Shown here one piece after another: positions 33,456 through 40,971 of a stretch of DNA of 64,000 nucleotides. Every line of letters begins with the position of its first letter. Position 1 is the first letter of the stretch. Under the pieces are notes generated by a model, which was not told where the DNA came from, made no database searches, and was given only the letters and a program-made list of their open reading frames with translations. Origin of the DNA: Mucilaginibacter tolerans (GTDB taxonomy: Bacteria; Bacteroidota; Bacteroidia; Sphingobacteriales; Sphingobacteriaceae). Location: contig NZ_JAUMKB010000025.1 of NCBI RefSeq assembly GCF_030519375.1, forward strand, positions 1 to 64,000. The letters are read 5' to 3'. Position numbers and translations under genes: made by a program.

Positions 33456-33782
33456 ATGGTAACTATAACAGATAAAGCAAAAGGAAAGATAGATCACCTG
33501 ATGCGGGATTCGAACCTGGATGGTTCTTATTTTCTGCGGGTATCGGTGCAGGGAGGTGGATGCTCCGGCTTGTCTTATAACCTTGATTTTGATAATGAAA
33601 TAAAAAAGGGTGACCAATTTTTTGAAGACAAAGGAATTCGTTTGGCTTTAGATATGAAGTCGTTCCTGTACCTTGCCGGCACTGAGCTTGATTTTTCAGA
33701 CGGGTTGAATGGCAAAGGCTTTAACTTTCACAACCCTAATGCAACCCGTACTTGCGGTTGCGGTGAAAGTTTCTCAGTATAA
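33456..33782 (+). CDS. iscA: A-type Fe-S carrier protein (IscA/HesB family)
   Basis: 108-residue A-type carrier that passes Fe-S clusters to target enzymes. The three conserved cysteines are C36 in QGGGCSGLSYNLDFD, and C100 and C102 in RTCGCGESFSV. The start follows a heptamer array with no visible ribosome-binding site. It is the third gene of the isc cluster and ends at a long hairpin. I cannot tell from sequence whether it serves as IscA, ErpA or SufA, since the three are very alike. Confidence 0.93.
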   Translation: MVTITDKAKGKIDHLMRDSNLDGSYFLRVSVQGGGCSGLSYNLDFDNEIKKGDQFFEDKGIRLALDMKSFLYLAGTELDFSDGLNGKGFNFHNPNATRTCGCGESFSV

Positions 33783-33812
33783 TATTATTGTTGATTTCGC
33801 AGATTTATTCCG

Positions 33813-33852
33813 ATTACACCGGTTCTATAAAATAGAATCGGTGTAATTGCTT
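33813..33852 (+). terminator. Terminator-like hairpin after iscA
   Basis: ATTACACCGGTTCTAT (33813-33828), loop AAA, ATAGAATCGGTGTAAT (33832-33847): 16 pairs with one G-T, then TGCTTTTATAAT. It closes the isc cluster before the acyl-CoA synthetase gene. Confidence 0.8.
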
Positions 33853-33915
33853 TTATAATTCGGTATAATCATCCTATATTTATCTGGAAAATCAATTTTA
33901 CAACCTGATTATTTA

Positions 33916-35829
33916 ATGAATACAGTAGCTGGTCGATCGACTGTTCCGAGTCTAATACGCAACGTTGTTGCCAATATCCATCCCGACACTCATACATTTA
34001 TGACACATAAAGTAAAGGATGGCTGGGTAAGTATTTCCTATCGTGAAACCATAGAGAAGGCTGATGCTATATCCGCCTGGTTTTTGGATATGGGTATCAT
34101 GAAAGGTGACCGTTTGGCTCTAATTATTGAAAACGGTCCTGATTACGTATATTATGATCAGGCATTACAGCAAATCGGCGCTGTAAATACCTCGATATAT
34201 CCTACTCTTTCAGAAAGCGAAATTGAGTATATTTTAAATGATTCCGGTGCAAAAACCATTCTTGTCGGCAACCCGTTTTTATTCAGAAAAGTAATTAAAG
34301 CAGCCAACAATTGCCCTGATCTTATACGCATCCTACCTGCTTTTGATGACTATGAGAAATATACTGAGAAAGTAAGCCTCAACGCCGGGGTTATCGGGTT
34401 TCATGAAGTAATTGAAGAAGGCAAACAAATAGTTGACAAATATCGCCATGCTATCAACAGCGCGCGCGAGGCTATTTTACCGTCCGATTTATCATGCCTT
34501 ATTTATACTTCGGGTACTACAGGTATTCCTAAGGGCGTCATGCTAACTCATCACAACCTTACGGAAAATGTTCGGGCCAGTCTTGAGCAAATTCAGGTCT
34601 TGGAAAAGACAGATATATTCCTGTCCTTTTTGCCACTTTCACACGTATTTGAGCGCACGGCCACATACCATATCTGTTTACATGAAGGCTGCCAGATCGC
34701 ATTCGCCCAAAGCTTAGACTTGTTGGCCAAAAACATGGCAGAGGTAAGACCAACCATTATGTGCTGTGTACCCCGTTTGCTGGAGCGTATTCACGACAGG
34801 GCCATGAAAAATGGTTTGTCAGCTGGTGGCGCAAAAACTAAAATTTTCCTCTGGGCGCTTGGTATTGGCAAAAAATACAGGTTACAGTATGAGGGTGGGA
34901 AAAAGCCAGGACTAATACTTCGCGGCCAGCACAGGATTGCAGAAAAGCTGGTATTCAGTAAAATAAAAGAAAAGACCGGCGGGCGGTTAAAGTTCCTTAT
35001 ATCCGGCGGAGGCGCATTACCAAAAAACATTGGAGAATTTTTTGGAGACCTGGGAATCAAAGTATTAGAAGGATTTGGATTAACAGAAACTTCACCTGTA
35101 ATGGCTGTTACAGAAAATGAACGGGTGATCTATGGAACGGTGGGCCGCATAATACCACGTATTGAGGTAGCGATACAAAACGTAGATACAAAAGAGATCT
35201 ACACTGTCCAAACGCATCATACTTTTAAGCAAGATTTTCAGTCAGAAGAAGGCGAGATCATTGTTCGCGGGCATTGCGTAATGAAAGGTTACTGGAACAA
35301 ACCAGAGGAAACTGCCAATGTAATTGACCCCGATGGCTGGTTCCACACGGGTGATATAGGCCGCTTTTACAAAGGCAATCTGCAAATTACCGACAGGCTG
35401 AAAAACATGCTGGTAAACGCTTATGGTAAAAACATTTACCCTACTCCTGTTGAGAACACTTATTTAAAAAGCTCACGGATAGAACAGATATTTTTAGTGG
35501 GTGATAAACGCGAATATATCACAGCCATTATTGTACCCGCCAAAGAGATTATGCAAGAAACATTTGGCCTTACGGAAGAGTTTTTCACTAATCCTGATCT
35601 GTTTATAGAAGATTCGGAAATAGTCGACTGGATCGCCCGCGACGTCAAACGTTTATCAATCGAACTGGCCAAGTTTGAGCGGATCAAAAACTTCAAGGTG
35701 AAGCGCAATCCGTTCAGTATGGATGAGGGCGAGATCACTCCTACCATGAAGGCTAAGCGCAAAGTAATAGAGAAAAAATACGCCGAAGCTATTGATGATA
35801 TGTATTTACAGGAGGCCGAGGTAGATTAA
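33916..35829 (+). CDS. fadD: Long-chain fatty acid-CoA ligase
   Basis: AMP-forming acyl-CoA synthetase, 637 residues. The P-loop-like AMP motif is CLIYTSGTTGIPKGVMLTHHN, followed by FLPLSHVFERTATYH. The adenylation motif is EGFGLTETSPVMAVTEN, and the C-terminal domain has GWFHTGDIGRFYKGNLQITDRLKNMLVNAYGKNIYPTPVEN. That last part carries Asn/Ala where many ligases have the K-G pair (DRKKDLI), as in the FadD15/long-chain branch. It has no signal peptide and acts at the inner face of the membrane on free fatty acids. Chain-length preference cannot be read. A small helical protein gene follows within 34 bases. Confidence 0.92.
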   Translation: MNTVAGRSTVPSLIRNVVANIHPDTHTFMTHKVKDGWVSISYRETIEKADAISAWFLDMGIMKGDRLALIIENGPDYVYYDQALQQIGAVNTSIYPTLSESEIEYILNDSGAKTILVGNPFLFRKVIKAANNCPDLIRILPAFDDYEKYTEKVSLNAGVIGFHEVIEEGKQIVDKYRHAINSAREAILPSDLSCLIYTSGTTGIPKGVMLTHHNLTENVRASLEQIQVLEKTDIFLSFLPLSHVFERTATYHICLHEGCQIAFAQSLDLLAKNMAEVRPTIMCCVPRLLERIHDRAMKNGLSAGGAKTKIFLWALGIGKKYRLQYEGGKKPGLILRGQHRIAEKLVFSKIKEKTGGRLKFLISGGGALPKNIGEFFGDLGIKVLEGFGLTETSPVMAVTENERVIYGTVGRIIPRIEVAIQNVDTKEIYTVQTHHTFKQDFQSEEGEIIVRGHCVMKGYWNKPEETANVIDPDGWFHTGDIGRFYKGNLQITDRLKNMLVNAYGKNIYPTPVENTYLKSSRIEQIFLVGDKREYITAIIVPAKEIMQETFGLTEEFFTNPDLFIEDSEIVDWIARDVKRLSIELAKFERIKNFKVKRNPFSMDEGEITPTMKAKRKVIEKKYAEAIDDMYLQEAEVD

Positions 35830-35862
35830 CATCATTTAATTCATTTGTTCAAATCACATACC

Positions 35863-36081
35863 ATGGACATATCACCTAACAATAATTTTTACGCAAAAAT
35901 TTTGCCCGATTTTACAACAGCACTTTCTGCGACCAAAGCTGAGGTGAAGAAAAAAATTGATCGGTTAAATCGTCCGGGGATGGAGAATGAATTTAATAAA
36001 TTAGTCAGCCTGACAAATTTCCTTGCCGAGCTTGAGCAAATTGAGAGAAGCATAAATCAGTTAAAAATATTAAAAGCATAA
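35863..36081 (+). CDS. Small hypothetical helical protein (72 residues)
   Basis: I do not recognise it. It starts MDISPNNNFYAKILPDF, followed by two predicted helices (ALSATKAEVKKKIDRLNRP and EFNKLVSLTNFLAELEQIERSINQLKIL) with heptad-like leucines, so a short coiled-coil protein. The ATG at 35863 was chosen over a TTG 18 bases upstream. It lies 34 bases downstream of the acyl-CoA ligase gene, so the two may be co-transcribed. After it come a 6-bp hairpin (TAGGCA-TATC-TGCCTA, 36109-36124) and the lysS promoter. Confidence 0.65.
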   Translation: MDISPNNNFYAKILPDFTTALSATKAEVKKKIDRLNRPGMENEFNKLVSLTNFLAELEQIERSINQLKILKA

Positions 36082-36172
36082 GTTTTTTCGACCGTATTAG
36101 ACATGTTCTAGGCATATCTGCCTAAATACAAAGTCATATCGCAAATCTCACCTCGCAAATCTAAAAAAACGC

Positions 36173-36180
36173 TATTTTTG
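36173..36180 (+). promoter_or_regulatory. -7 promoter box of lysS (TATTTTTG)
   Basis: Exact TAnnTTTG match ending 17 bases before the ATG at 36198. Confidence 0.55.
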
Positions 36181-36197
36181 CAGCCTTAATAAAGACT

Positions 36198-37922
36198 ATG
36201 AGTATCGTTTTATCCGAACAGGAAATTTTGCGCCGCGAGAAGCTAAATCAACTCCGCGCGCTGGGCATCAATCCTTACCCGCCCGAAGAGTTTAAGGTCA
36301 CTGCCACCGCGCAGGATATTTTGGAAAACTTTGAAAAATTTCCGGATACCTATAAACAGGTCACTATCGCCGGCAGGATAATGAGTTTCAACGTGATGGG
36401 AAGCGCCTCATTTGCTAAATTGCAAGATTCTACCGGGCGTATACAGATTTATCTTAAACGTGATGATATCTGCCCGGGTGAAGATAAAACGCTCTACAAT
36501 ACTGTATTTAAAAAACTGCTGGATTTAGGAGACTACATCGGGGTAAAAGGTTATGTTTTCACCACTCAAACCGGTGAGGTTTCTGTTCATGTGCAGGAAT
36601 TTACATTACTATCTAAATCGTTAAAACCACTGCCGATCGTTAAACGGGATGAAGAAGGAAATATTCATGATGCCTTTACTGACCCTGAATTGCGCTATCG
36701 TCAGCGTTACGTCGATCTGACAGTAAACCCAGAGTTTAAGCAGATATTTATGAAACGCTCGAAAGTAATCAGCTCAATGCGCGATTACTTTAACTCGCAG
36801 GGATGGATGGAGGTAGAAACCCCAATTCTGCAGGCAATACACGGCGGCGCAGCGGCACGGCCTTTCAAAACACATCACAATACGTTAGATATGCAGCTTT
36901 TCCTGCGTATCGCTAATGAATTATACTTAAAAAGGTTGATCGTAGCCGGATTTGACGGTGTGTATGAATTCGGTAAGATGTTCCGTAACGAAGGTATGGA
37001 CCGCACCCACAACCCTGAGTTTACCTCGGTCGAGATCTACGTTGCTTACAAGGATTATATCTGGATGATGGAGATGGTTGAAAACTGCCTGGAGTATGTA
37101 ACCCGTGCGGTTAATGGTATTCCGGTAGTTCAGGTAGGCGAAAACGAGATCAACTTTGCGGGACCTTATACCCGATTAACCATGTATGAATCTATCCAGA
37201 AATATACCGGGATAGACGTATCTGCAATGGATGAGGCTGCTCTGAGGAAAACCTGCGCCGATCTAAATATCGAGATCGATGATACCATGGGCAAAGGCAA
37301 ATTGATCGACGAGATATTCAGTGCCAAAGTAGAAGCTAACTTGATACAGCCAACCTATATTACCGATTATCCTATCGAGATGACGCCACTTGCTAAAAAG
37401 CACCGCAGTAAAGAAGGTTTGGTTGAACGCTTTGAGCTGTTTGTAAACGGCAAGGAAATAGCCAATGCCTATTCAGAGTTGAATGACCCAATAGATCAGC
37501 GCCAGCGTTTTGAAGAGCAATTGGAACTGGCCGGTCGTGGTGACCAAGAAGCGATGGCAATGGATGATGACTTTTTACGCGCGTTAGAATATGGCATGCC
37601 GCCCACATCCGGTTTGGGTATTGGCATCGACCGCTTTGTAATGCTAATGACCAACCAACACACCATACAGGAAGTATTATTCTTTCCGCAAATGCGTCCG
37701 GAGAAAAAAGCTAAAGTGGCTACAGCAGATGATTTTATTAAAATAGGCGTTCCTGCTGAATGGGTGCAGGTGCTTAACCAAATGGGCTTCAACACCATTG
37801 AAGAGCTAAAAGCTGCAAATCCCAATAAAGTATTTAACGATCTGGGGGGTATGCGCAAAAAACTGAAGCTTGACATTACCATGCCGGCAAAAGAAGTGGT
37901 AATGGCCTGGTTTGAAAAATAG
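36198..37922 (+). CDS. lysS: Lysyl-tRNA synthetase, class II
   Basis: Charges tRNA-Lys; 574 residues. The N-terminal OB-fold anticodon domain has [31 protein letters not shown]. Class II motif 2 is in [23 protein letters not shown] and motif 3 in [34 protein letters not shown] and [17 protein letters not shown] are typical. It is about 70 residues longer than E. coli LysS because of a C-terminal tail (about 508-574) with [35 protein letters not shown], which looks like a helix-hairpin-helix unit. That tail is probably an extra tRNA- or protein-binding part. Confidence 0.96.
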   Translation: MSIVLSEQEILRREKLNQLRALGINPYPPEEFKVTATAQDILENFEKFPDTYKQVTIAGRIMSFNVMGSASFAKLQDSTGRIQIYLKRDDICPGEDKTLYNTVFKKLLDLGDYIGVKGYVFTTQTGEVSVHVQEFTLLSKSLKPLPIVKRDEEGNIHDAFTDPELRYRQRYVDLTVNPEFKQIFMKRSKVISSMRDYFNSQGWMEVETPILQAIHGGAAARPFKTHHNTLDMQLFLRIANELYLKRLIVAGFDGVYEFGKMFRNEGMDRTHNPEFTSVEIYVAYKDYIWMMEMVENCLEYVTRAVNGIPVVQVGENEINFAGPYTRLTMYESIQKYTGIDVSAMDEAALRKTCADLNIEIDDTMGKGKLIDEIFSAKVEANLIQPTYITDYPIEMTPLAKKHRSKEGLVERFELFVNGKEIANAYSELNDPIDQRQRFEEQLELAGRGDQEAMAMDDDFLRALEYGMPPTSGLGIGIDRFVMLMTNQHTIQEVLFFPQMRPEKKAKVATADDFIKIGVPAEWVQVLNQMGFNTIEELKAANPNKVFNDLGGMRKKLKLDITMPAKEVVMAWFEK

Positions 37923-37928
37923 TTGACA

Positions 37929-38000
37929 GTTACCGGTTAGCAGTTTGCACTATTATACCGCAGACTGCCAACTGCGCACCACAAACCGACTTCCGGTAAC
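37929..38000. repeat. Quasi-palindromic short repeats after lysS
   Basis: GTTACCGG (37929-37936) pairs with CCGGTAAC (37993-38000); inside, CAGTTTGC, GCAGACTGC and CAACTGCGC words are mutually near-complementary. It fits the junction-repeat class and is the only terminator-like structure after lysS. Confidence 0.55.
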
Positions 38001-38087
38001 AATTTGTTAATGAAATCATAAAACAAATAAAACTTTTGTATCAATTTCTCTGTATAATTTTATAATTACACAAATTATGCAGAAATC

Positions 38088-38300
38088 ATGACTAACTCGA
38101 TATTAGAAATTACTGAAAACGAATACCTGATAAAGCTAAACCGTAGCAATTTCGATCTGTCGTTTATCAGAAGCCTATTGAAAATTGTAGAAGTAGCCAA
38201 TCCTTCTTCTGATGATCACTCTATAACCGAGCGATATATGTCGCCGAGACAGAATAATTCGCCTGAGCCAGACTACTATAGCTTTATTGACGAAAAATAG
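38088..38300 (+). CDS. Small hypothetical protein (70 residues)
   Basis: Unknown function. The start is MTNSILEITENEYLIKLNRSN, followed by a short helix FDLSFIRSLLKIVEVA, then a polar, probably disordered tail rich in Ser, Pro and Asp that ends in YYSFIDEK. No signal peptide and no metal-binding Cys/His. The N-terminal half (strand-strand-helix) has the look of the DNA-binding half of small antitoxins, but no toxin gene is next to it, so I do not press that. Its own intrinsic terminator supports it as a real gene. Confidence 0.6.
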   Translation: MTNSILEITENEYLIKLNRSNFDLSFIRSLLKIVEVANPSSDDHSITERYMSPRQNNSPEPDYYSFIDEK

Positions 38301-38301
38301 G

Positions 38302-38337
38302 CTTTAAAAGTGTTCTCTTTTAAAGGCTGTTTTTTTT
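38302..38337 (+). terminator. Intrinsic terminator after the 70-residue gene
   Basis: CTTTAAAAG (38302-38310), loop TGTTCT, CTTTTAAAG (38317-38325), then GCTG and eight T. The T-run overlaps the stop codon of the convergent TPR-like gene. Confidence 0.82.
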
Positions 38338-38884
38338 AGAACTGGCGGTATCCACCACGAACCACCTGTTTATCCATTTGAGCAAGCTGGCCTTTCATCA
38401 TCTTTATCTGGTCAGCAAGCAATTTGTTTTTATCATCCTTTGTTGCTTCCTGCAAATACATCTGCGCTTCGCGCTTGTTGCGTTTGGCCATCGCAATACC
38501 TGCCAGGCTTAATTTAGCCAATGCCACATTGTGCGACATCTTCATCCCTAACGAAAGCGCTTTCTTAAAGTATTTTTCTGATTTCATCGGCGCCTTGCGC
38601 GATTCCAGCAAACCAATCAATAAGTTATAATAACCATGCTGGCTCTTGTTTAACTGGTTTTCGTAATTGGTGATCTTATTTAACCACTGTTCAGCTTTAG
38701 CTGTATTATCTTTACGCAGATAAAACTGTGCAATCAGCATATTTTCATTGAAAAAGAAAGTAAGCAGGATAAGTCCGCCTAAAAGAAATACCGATATACC
38801 CCAACCCCAAAAACCAAAGCCACAAAGCGTTACGCCCGCTCCTGCCACGACGCAGGCAATAATTAATCGTACTAGATTCGACAT
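38336..38884 (-). CDS. Membrane-anchored TPR-like protein (hypothetical)
   Basis: 182 residues from the ATG at 38884. Two adjacent membrane helices form the N-terminus (LVRLIIACVVAGAGVTLCGF and WGISVFLLGGLILLTFFF). The rest is helical with TPR-style spacing: AQFYLRKDNTAKAEQWLNKI, GYYNLLIGLLESRKAPMKSEKYFKKALSLG and NVALAKLSLAGIAMAKRNKREAQMYLQEA, each a helix pair with Ala/Gly at packing positions. It ends in basic, Gln-rich sequence. It probably presents a protein-binding TPR domain to the cytosol. Partner unknown. It is divergent from ung with 75 bases between starts. Confidence 0.7.
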   Translation of the reverse strand: MSNLVRLIIACVVAGAGVTLCGFGFWGWGISVFLLGGLILLTFFFNENMLIAQFYLRKDNTAKAEQWLNKITNYENQLNKSQHGYYNLLIGLLESRKAPMKSEKYFKKALSLGMKMSHNVALAKLSLAGIAMAKRNKREAQMYLQEATKDDKNKLLADQIKMMKGQLAQMDKQVVRGGYRQF

Positions 38885-38959
38885 AATTTTATATGCTATA
38901 AAAATAGAATGCAAATATCCGTTTATTTGTATTCTTAACCAATATCCACGCGCATATTT

Positions 38960-39637
38960 ATGGCATTAAATTTCGAACCATCCTGGGTGGAAGTTTTACA
39001 CGACGAATTTGAAAAAGACTATATGAAAAAACTCAGGCATTTCTTGAACGAGGAGCAAGATGCCGGTCATCGCACCTATCCCCGAAATGCTGATATATTT
39101 AATGCCTTCTGGAAAACGCCCTTTGATAAATTAAAGGTGTTAATATTGGGGCAGGACCCCTATCACGGCCCAAACCAAGCACATGGGCTGTCCTTTTCGG
39201 TGCAAAGGGGTATTACCTCTCCACCGTCACTTAAAAATATTTACAAAGAACTATCAGCTGACATTCCCGGTTTTGTTATTCCTAACCATGGCGAGTTAAC
39301 CGAATGGGCCGAGCAGGGCGTGATGCTGCTTAACGCTACCCTAACTGTTCGCGCCGGAACCCCAGGGTCACACCAGAAAAAAGGATGGGAAGAGTTTACT
39401 GATAAAGTAATCCAAACCATCTCCGATAAAAAGGAAGGCATTGTATTTATTCTTTGGGGAGCTTATGCGCAGGCAAAGGCCGAGCTGATCGATAAATCCA
39501 AACACTTTATAATTAAATCGCCCCACCCTTCACCTTTTTCAGCTGATCGCGGTTTTTTTGGTTCAAAGCCATTTTCAAAAACAAACGAAATATTAATAAG
39601 AGAAGGGAAAAAGCCGATTGACTGGCAAATTCATTGA
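38960..39637 (+). CDS. ung: Uracil-DNA glycosylase
   Basis: Removes uracil from DNA by base excision; 225 residues, family 1 UDG. The water-activating motif GQDPYHGPNQAHGLSFSV is intact (catalytic Asp), LLNATLTVRAGTPGSHQKKGW is the uracil-recognition part, and the minor-groove loop is HPSPFSADRGFFG with the catalytic His. Cytosolic. It is a monocistronic gene between two divergent/convergent neighbours; a 10-bp inverted repeat follows the stop. Confidence 0.97.
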   Translation: MALNFEPSWVEVLHDEFEKDYMKKLRHFLNEEQDAGHRTYPRNADIFNAFWKTPFDKLKVLILGQDPYHGPNQAHGLSFSVQRGITSPPSLKNIYKELSADIPGFVIPNHGELTEWAEQGVMLLNATLTVRAGTPGSHQKKGWEEFTDKVIQTISDKKEGIVFILWGAYAQAKAELIDKSKHFIIKSPHPSPFSADRGFFGSKPFSKTNEILIREGKKPIDWQIH

Positions 39638-39652
39638 TATGCAAATGCGAGG

Positions 39653-39724
39653 ATGTGCGGATGCTTTGACTATCGATTATTGTAAGATTCCATCTGCACA
39701 TTTACACATCTGCAATCCGCACAT
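39653..39724. repeat. Inverted repeat between ung and lrp-type gene
   Basis: ATGTGCGGAT (39653-39662) and ATCCGCACAT (39715-39724) are perfect complements over 10 bp; CATCTGCACATTTACACATCTGCA repeats the same words between them. It lies between two convergent genes and reaches the lrp stop codon. Confidence 0.65.
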
Positions 39725-40194
39725 TAATATTCGAGCGGAACTATAGGTTCCTTCTTACTGGTCGACATGATCATCATGGTCTGAAATGTTTTCACAACCG
39801 GGATACGGCTAATTTTTTCCATGATCAGTTGCTCGTACGATTTGATATCGCGGACATAAACCTTCAACAGAAAATCGCACTGACCGGTTACATGGTGGCA
39901 TTCGGTAACCTCTTTGATATTTTTTATCTCGTCCAGAAACACCTGGATGGTGTTATTTTTATGAAAGTCTAACGATACCTGGATAAACGTTTTGATTCCT
40001 AAACCAAGTTTTTCTTCATCTACCAGCGCGTGATAGCTTTTGATATACTCTGCATTTTCCAGTTTACGCACACGCTCGAGGGTTGGAGCCGGCGAAAGGC
40101 CAATCTCATTTGATAGCTGCAAATTAGTAATTCTGCCGTTTTCCTGTAAAGTTCTAAGGATCTGGAGGTCTATTTTATCGAGTTCAGCTGCCAT
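39724..40194 (-). CDS. Lrp/AsnC-family transcriptional regulator
   Basis: 156 residues. N-terminal helix-turn-helix (LDKIDLQILRTLQENGRITNLQLSNEIGLSPAPTLERVRKLE) and a C-terminal ligand-sensing RAM domain (GIKTFIQVSLDFHKNNTIQVF, then VTECHHVTGQCDFLLKVYVRDIKSYEQLIMEKIS). Members sense amino acids and bind DNA as octamers. The ATG at 40194 was chosen because two exact TAnnTTTG boxes lie just upstream of it. It is divergent from the mntR-mntH operon, but a regulatory tie to that operon is not shown by the sequence. Confidence 0.9.
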   Translation of the reverse strand: MAAELDKIDLQILRTLQENGRITNLQLSNEIGLSPAPTLERVRKLENAEYIKSYHALVDEEKLGLGIKTFIQVSLDFHKNNTIQVFLDEIKNIKEVTECHHVTGQCDFLLKVYVRDIKSYEQLIMEKISRIPVVKTFQTMMIMSTSKKEPIVPLEY

Positions 40195-40202
40195 GGTAAG
40201 TA

Positions 40203-40251
40203 CAAATATAGTTTTTCCTGCATCAGCAGAATAAAATTTCTCACAAATGTA
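40203..40251 (-). promoter_or_regulatory. Two -7 promoter boxes upstream of the Lrp-type gene
   Basis: On the minus strand TATATTTG (40210-40203) ends 8 bases before the ATG, and TACATTTG (40251-40244) lies 41 bases further up. Both are exact TAnnTTTG matches. The proximal one predicts a leader of about 5 bases. Confidence 0.5.
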
Positions 40252-40282
40252 CTTAAACAAAAATAAATTTTTTGAATAAAAT

Positions 40283-40315
40283 TTTTAGATTAGTCTAAAA
40301 TTATTATTAGATTTG
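40283..40315 (+). promoter_or_regulatory. mntR operator palindrome and -7 box
   Basis: TTTTAGATTAGTCTAAAA (40283-40300) is an 18-base palindrome with 7-bp arms. The arms TTTAGA/TCTAAA and the TTAG centre resemble the TTAGGTTAGCCTAA type sites of DtxR-family repressors. TAGATTTG (40308-40315) is an exact -7 box, ending 5 bases before the mntR ATG. The palindrome sits where polymerase contacts the region upstream of the box, so repressor binding would block transcription; autoregulation is inferred. Confidence 0.65.
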
Positions 40316-40320
40316 TTTAA

Positions 40321-40971
40321 ATGAATACTTTTACTGAAGAGAATTATTTAAAAGCAATATATCATCTATCCTTACAATCTGAGAGCGTAAGTACTAATCA
40401 GATTGCGGCTGCGCTGAATACAAAAGCAGCGTCAGTGACGGACATGCTCAAGAAACTGGCTGACAAGGAACTGATCAACTATGCCAAATATCAGGGCGTT
40501 ACCCTTACGCCTTCCGGCGAAAAAATTGCCATTAGCATTATCCGTAAGCACAGGCTCTGGGAATATTTTTTGGTCGAGAAGCTCAACTTTAAATGGGACG
40601 AAGTGCACGATGTAGCGGAGGAACTCGAACATATTTCATCAAAAGAGTTAATCGACCGGCTGGACAACTTTATGGGTAATCCCAGATATGATCCGCACGG
40701 AGATCCTATACCAGACAGCAATGGATTATTTAAAACACACGAATTAAAACCTGTATCAGCACTTACCACAAACGAGAAGGGCATTATTTCGGGTGTTAGG
40801 GACCATTCGTCTGCATTTTTGCAATACCTGGAGAGAATGCAATTAACCATTGGCAAAACGATAAAGGTAGCCGAGATAAATGACTATGATCATTCGGTTA
40901 TTTTATTAGTAGAAGATAAAAAAATTCATATCAGCCGTGAAGTGGCTAATAATCTGCTTATATCTATATGA
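40321..40971 (+). CDS. mntR: Metal-dependent repressor, DtxR/MntR family
   Basis: 216 residues in the three-domain DtxR plan. The winged helix (about 1-65) has TNQIAAALNTKAASVTDMLKKLADKELI as its recognition part. The metal-binding dimerisation domain (about 66-140) has IIRKHRLWEYFLVEKLNFKWDEVHDVAEELEHISS with Glu/His ligands, and a C-terminal FeoA/SH3-like domain follows (about 150-216). The stop overlaps the mntH start by 4 bases, so the repressor and transporter are one operon. Manganese is the likely signal because the partner is an Nramp transporter, but iron cannot be ruled out. Confidence 0.9.
   Translation: MNTFTEENYLKAIYHLSLQSESVSTNQIAAALNTKAASVTDMLKKLADKELINYAKYQGVTLTPSGEKIAISIIRKHRLWEYFLVEKLNFKWDEVHDVAEELEHISSKELIDRLDNFMGNPRYDPHGDPIPDSNGLFKTHELKPVSALTTNEKGIISGVRDHSSAFLQYLERMQLTIGKTIKVAEINDYDHSVILLVEDKKIHISREVANNLLISI

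Noticed and set aside
33506-33516. GGATTCGAACC, the T-loop sequence of tRNAs
   Set aside because: It lies in frame inside iscA (residues around MRDSNLDG) and no acceptor, D or anticodon arm can be built around it. No tRNA was found in the window.
38088-38300. Toxin-antitoxin antitoxin
   Set aside because: The N-terminus is only vaguely antitoxin-like and no toxin gene lies on either side.
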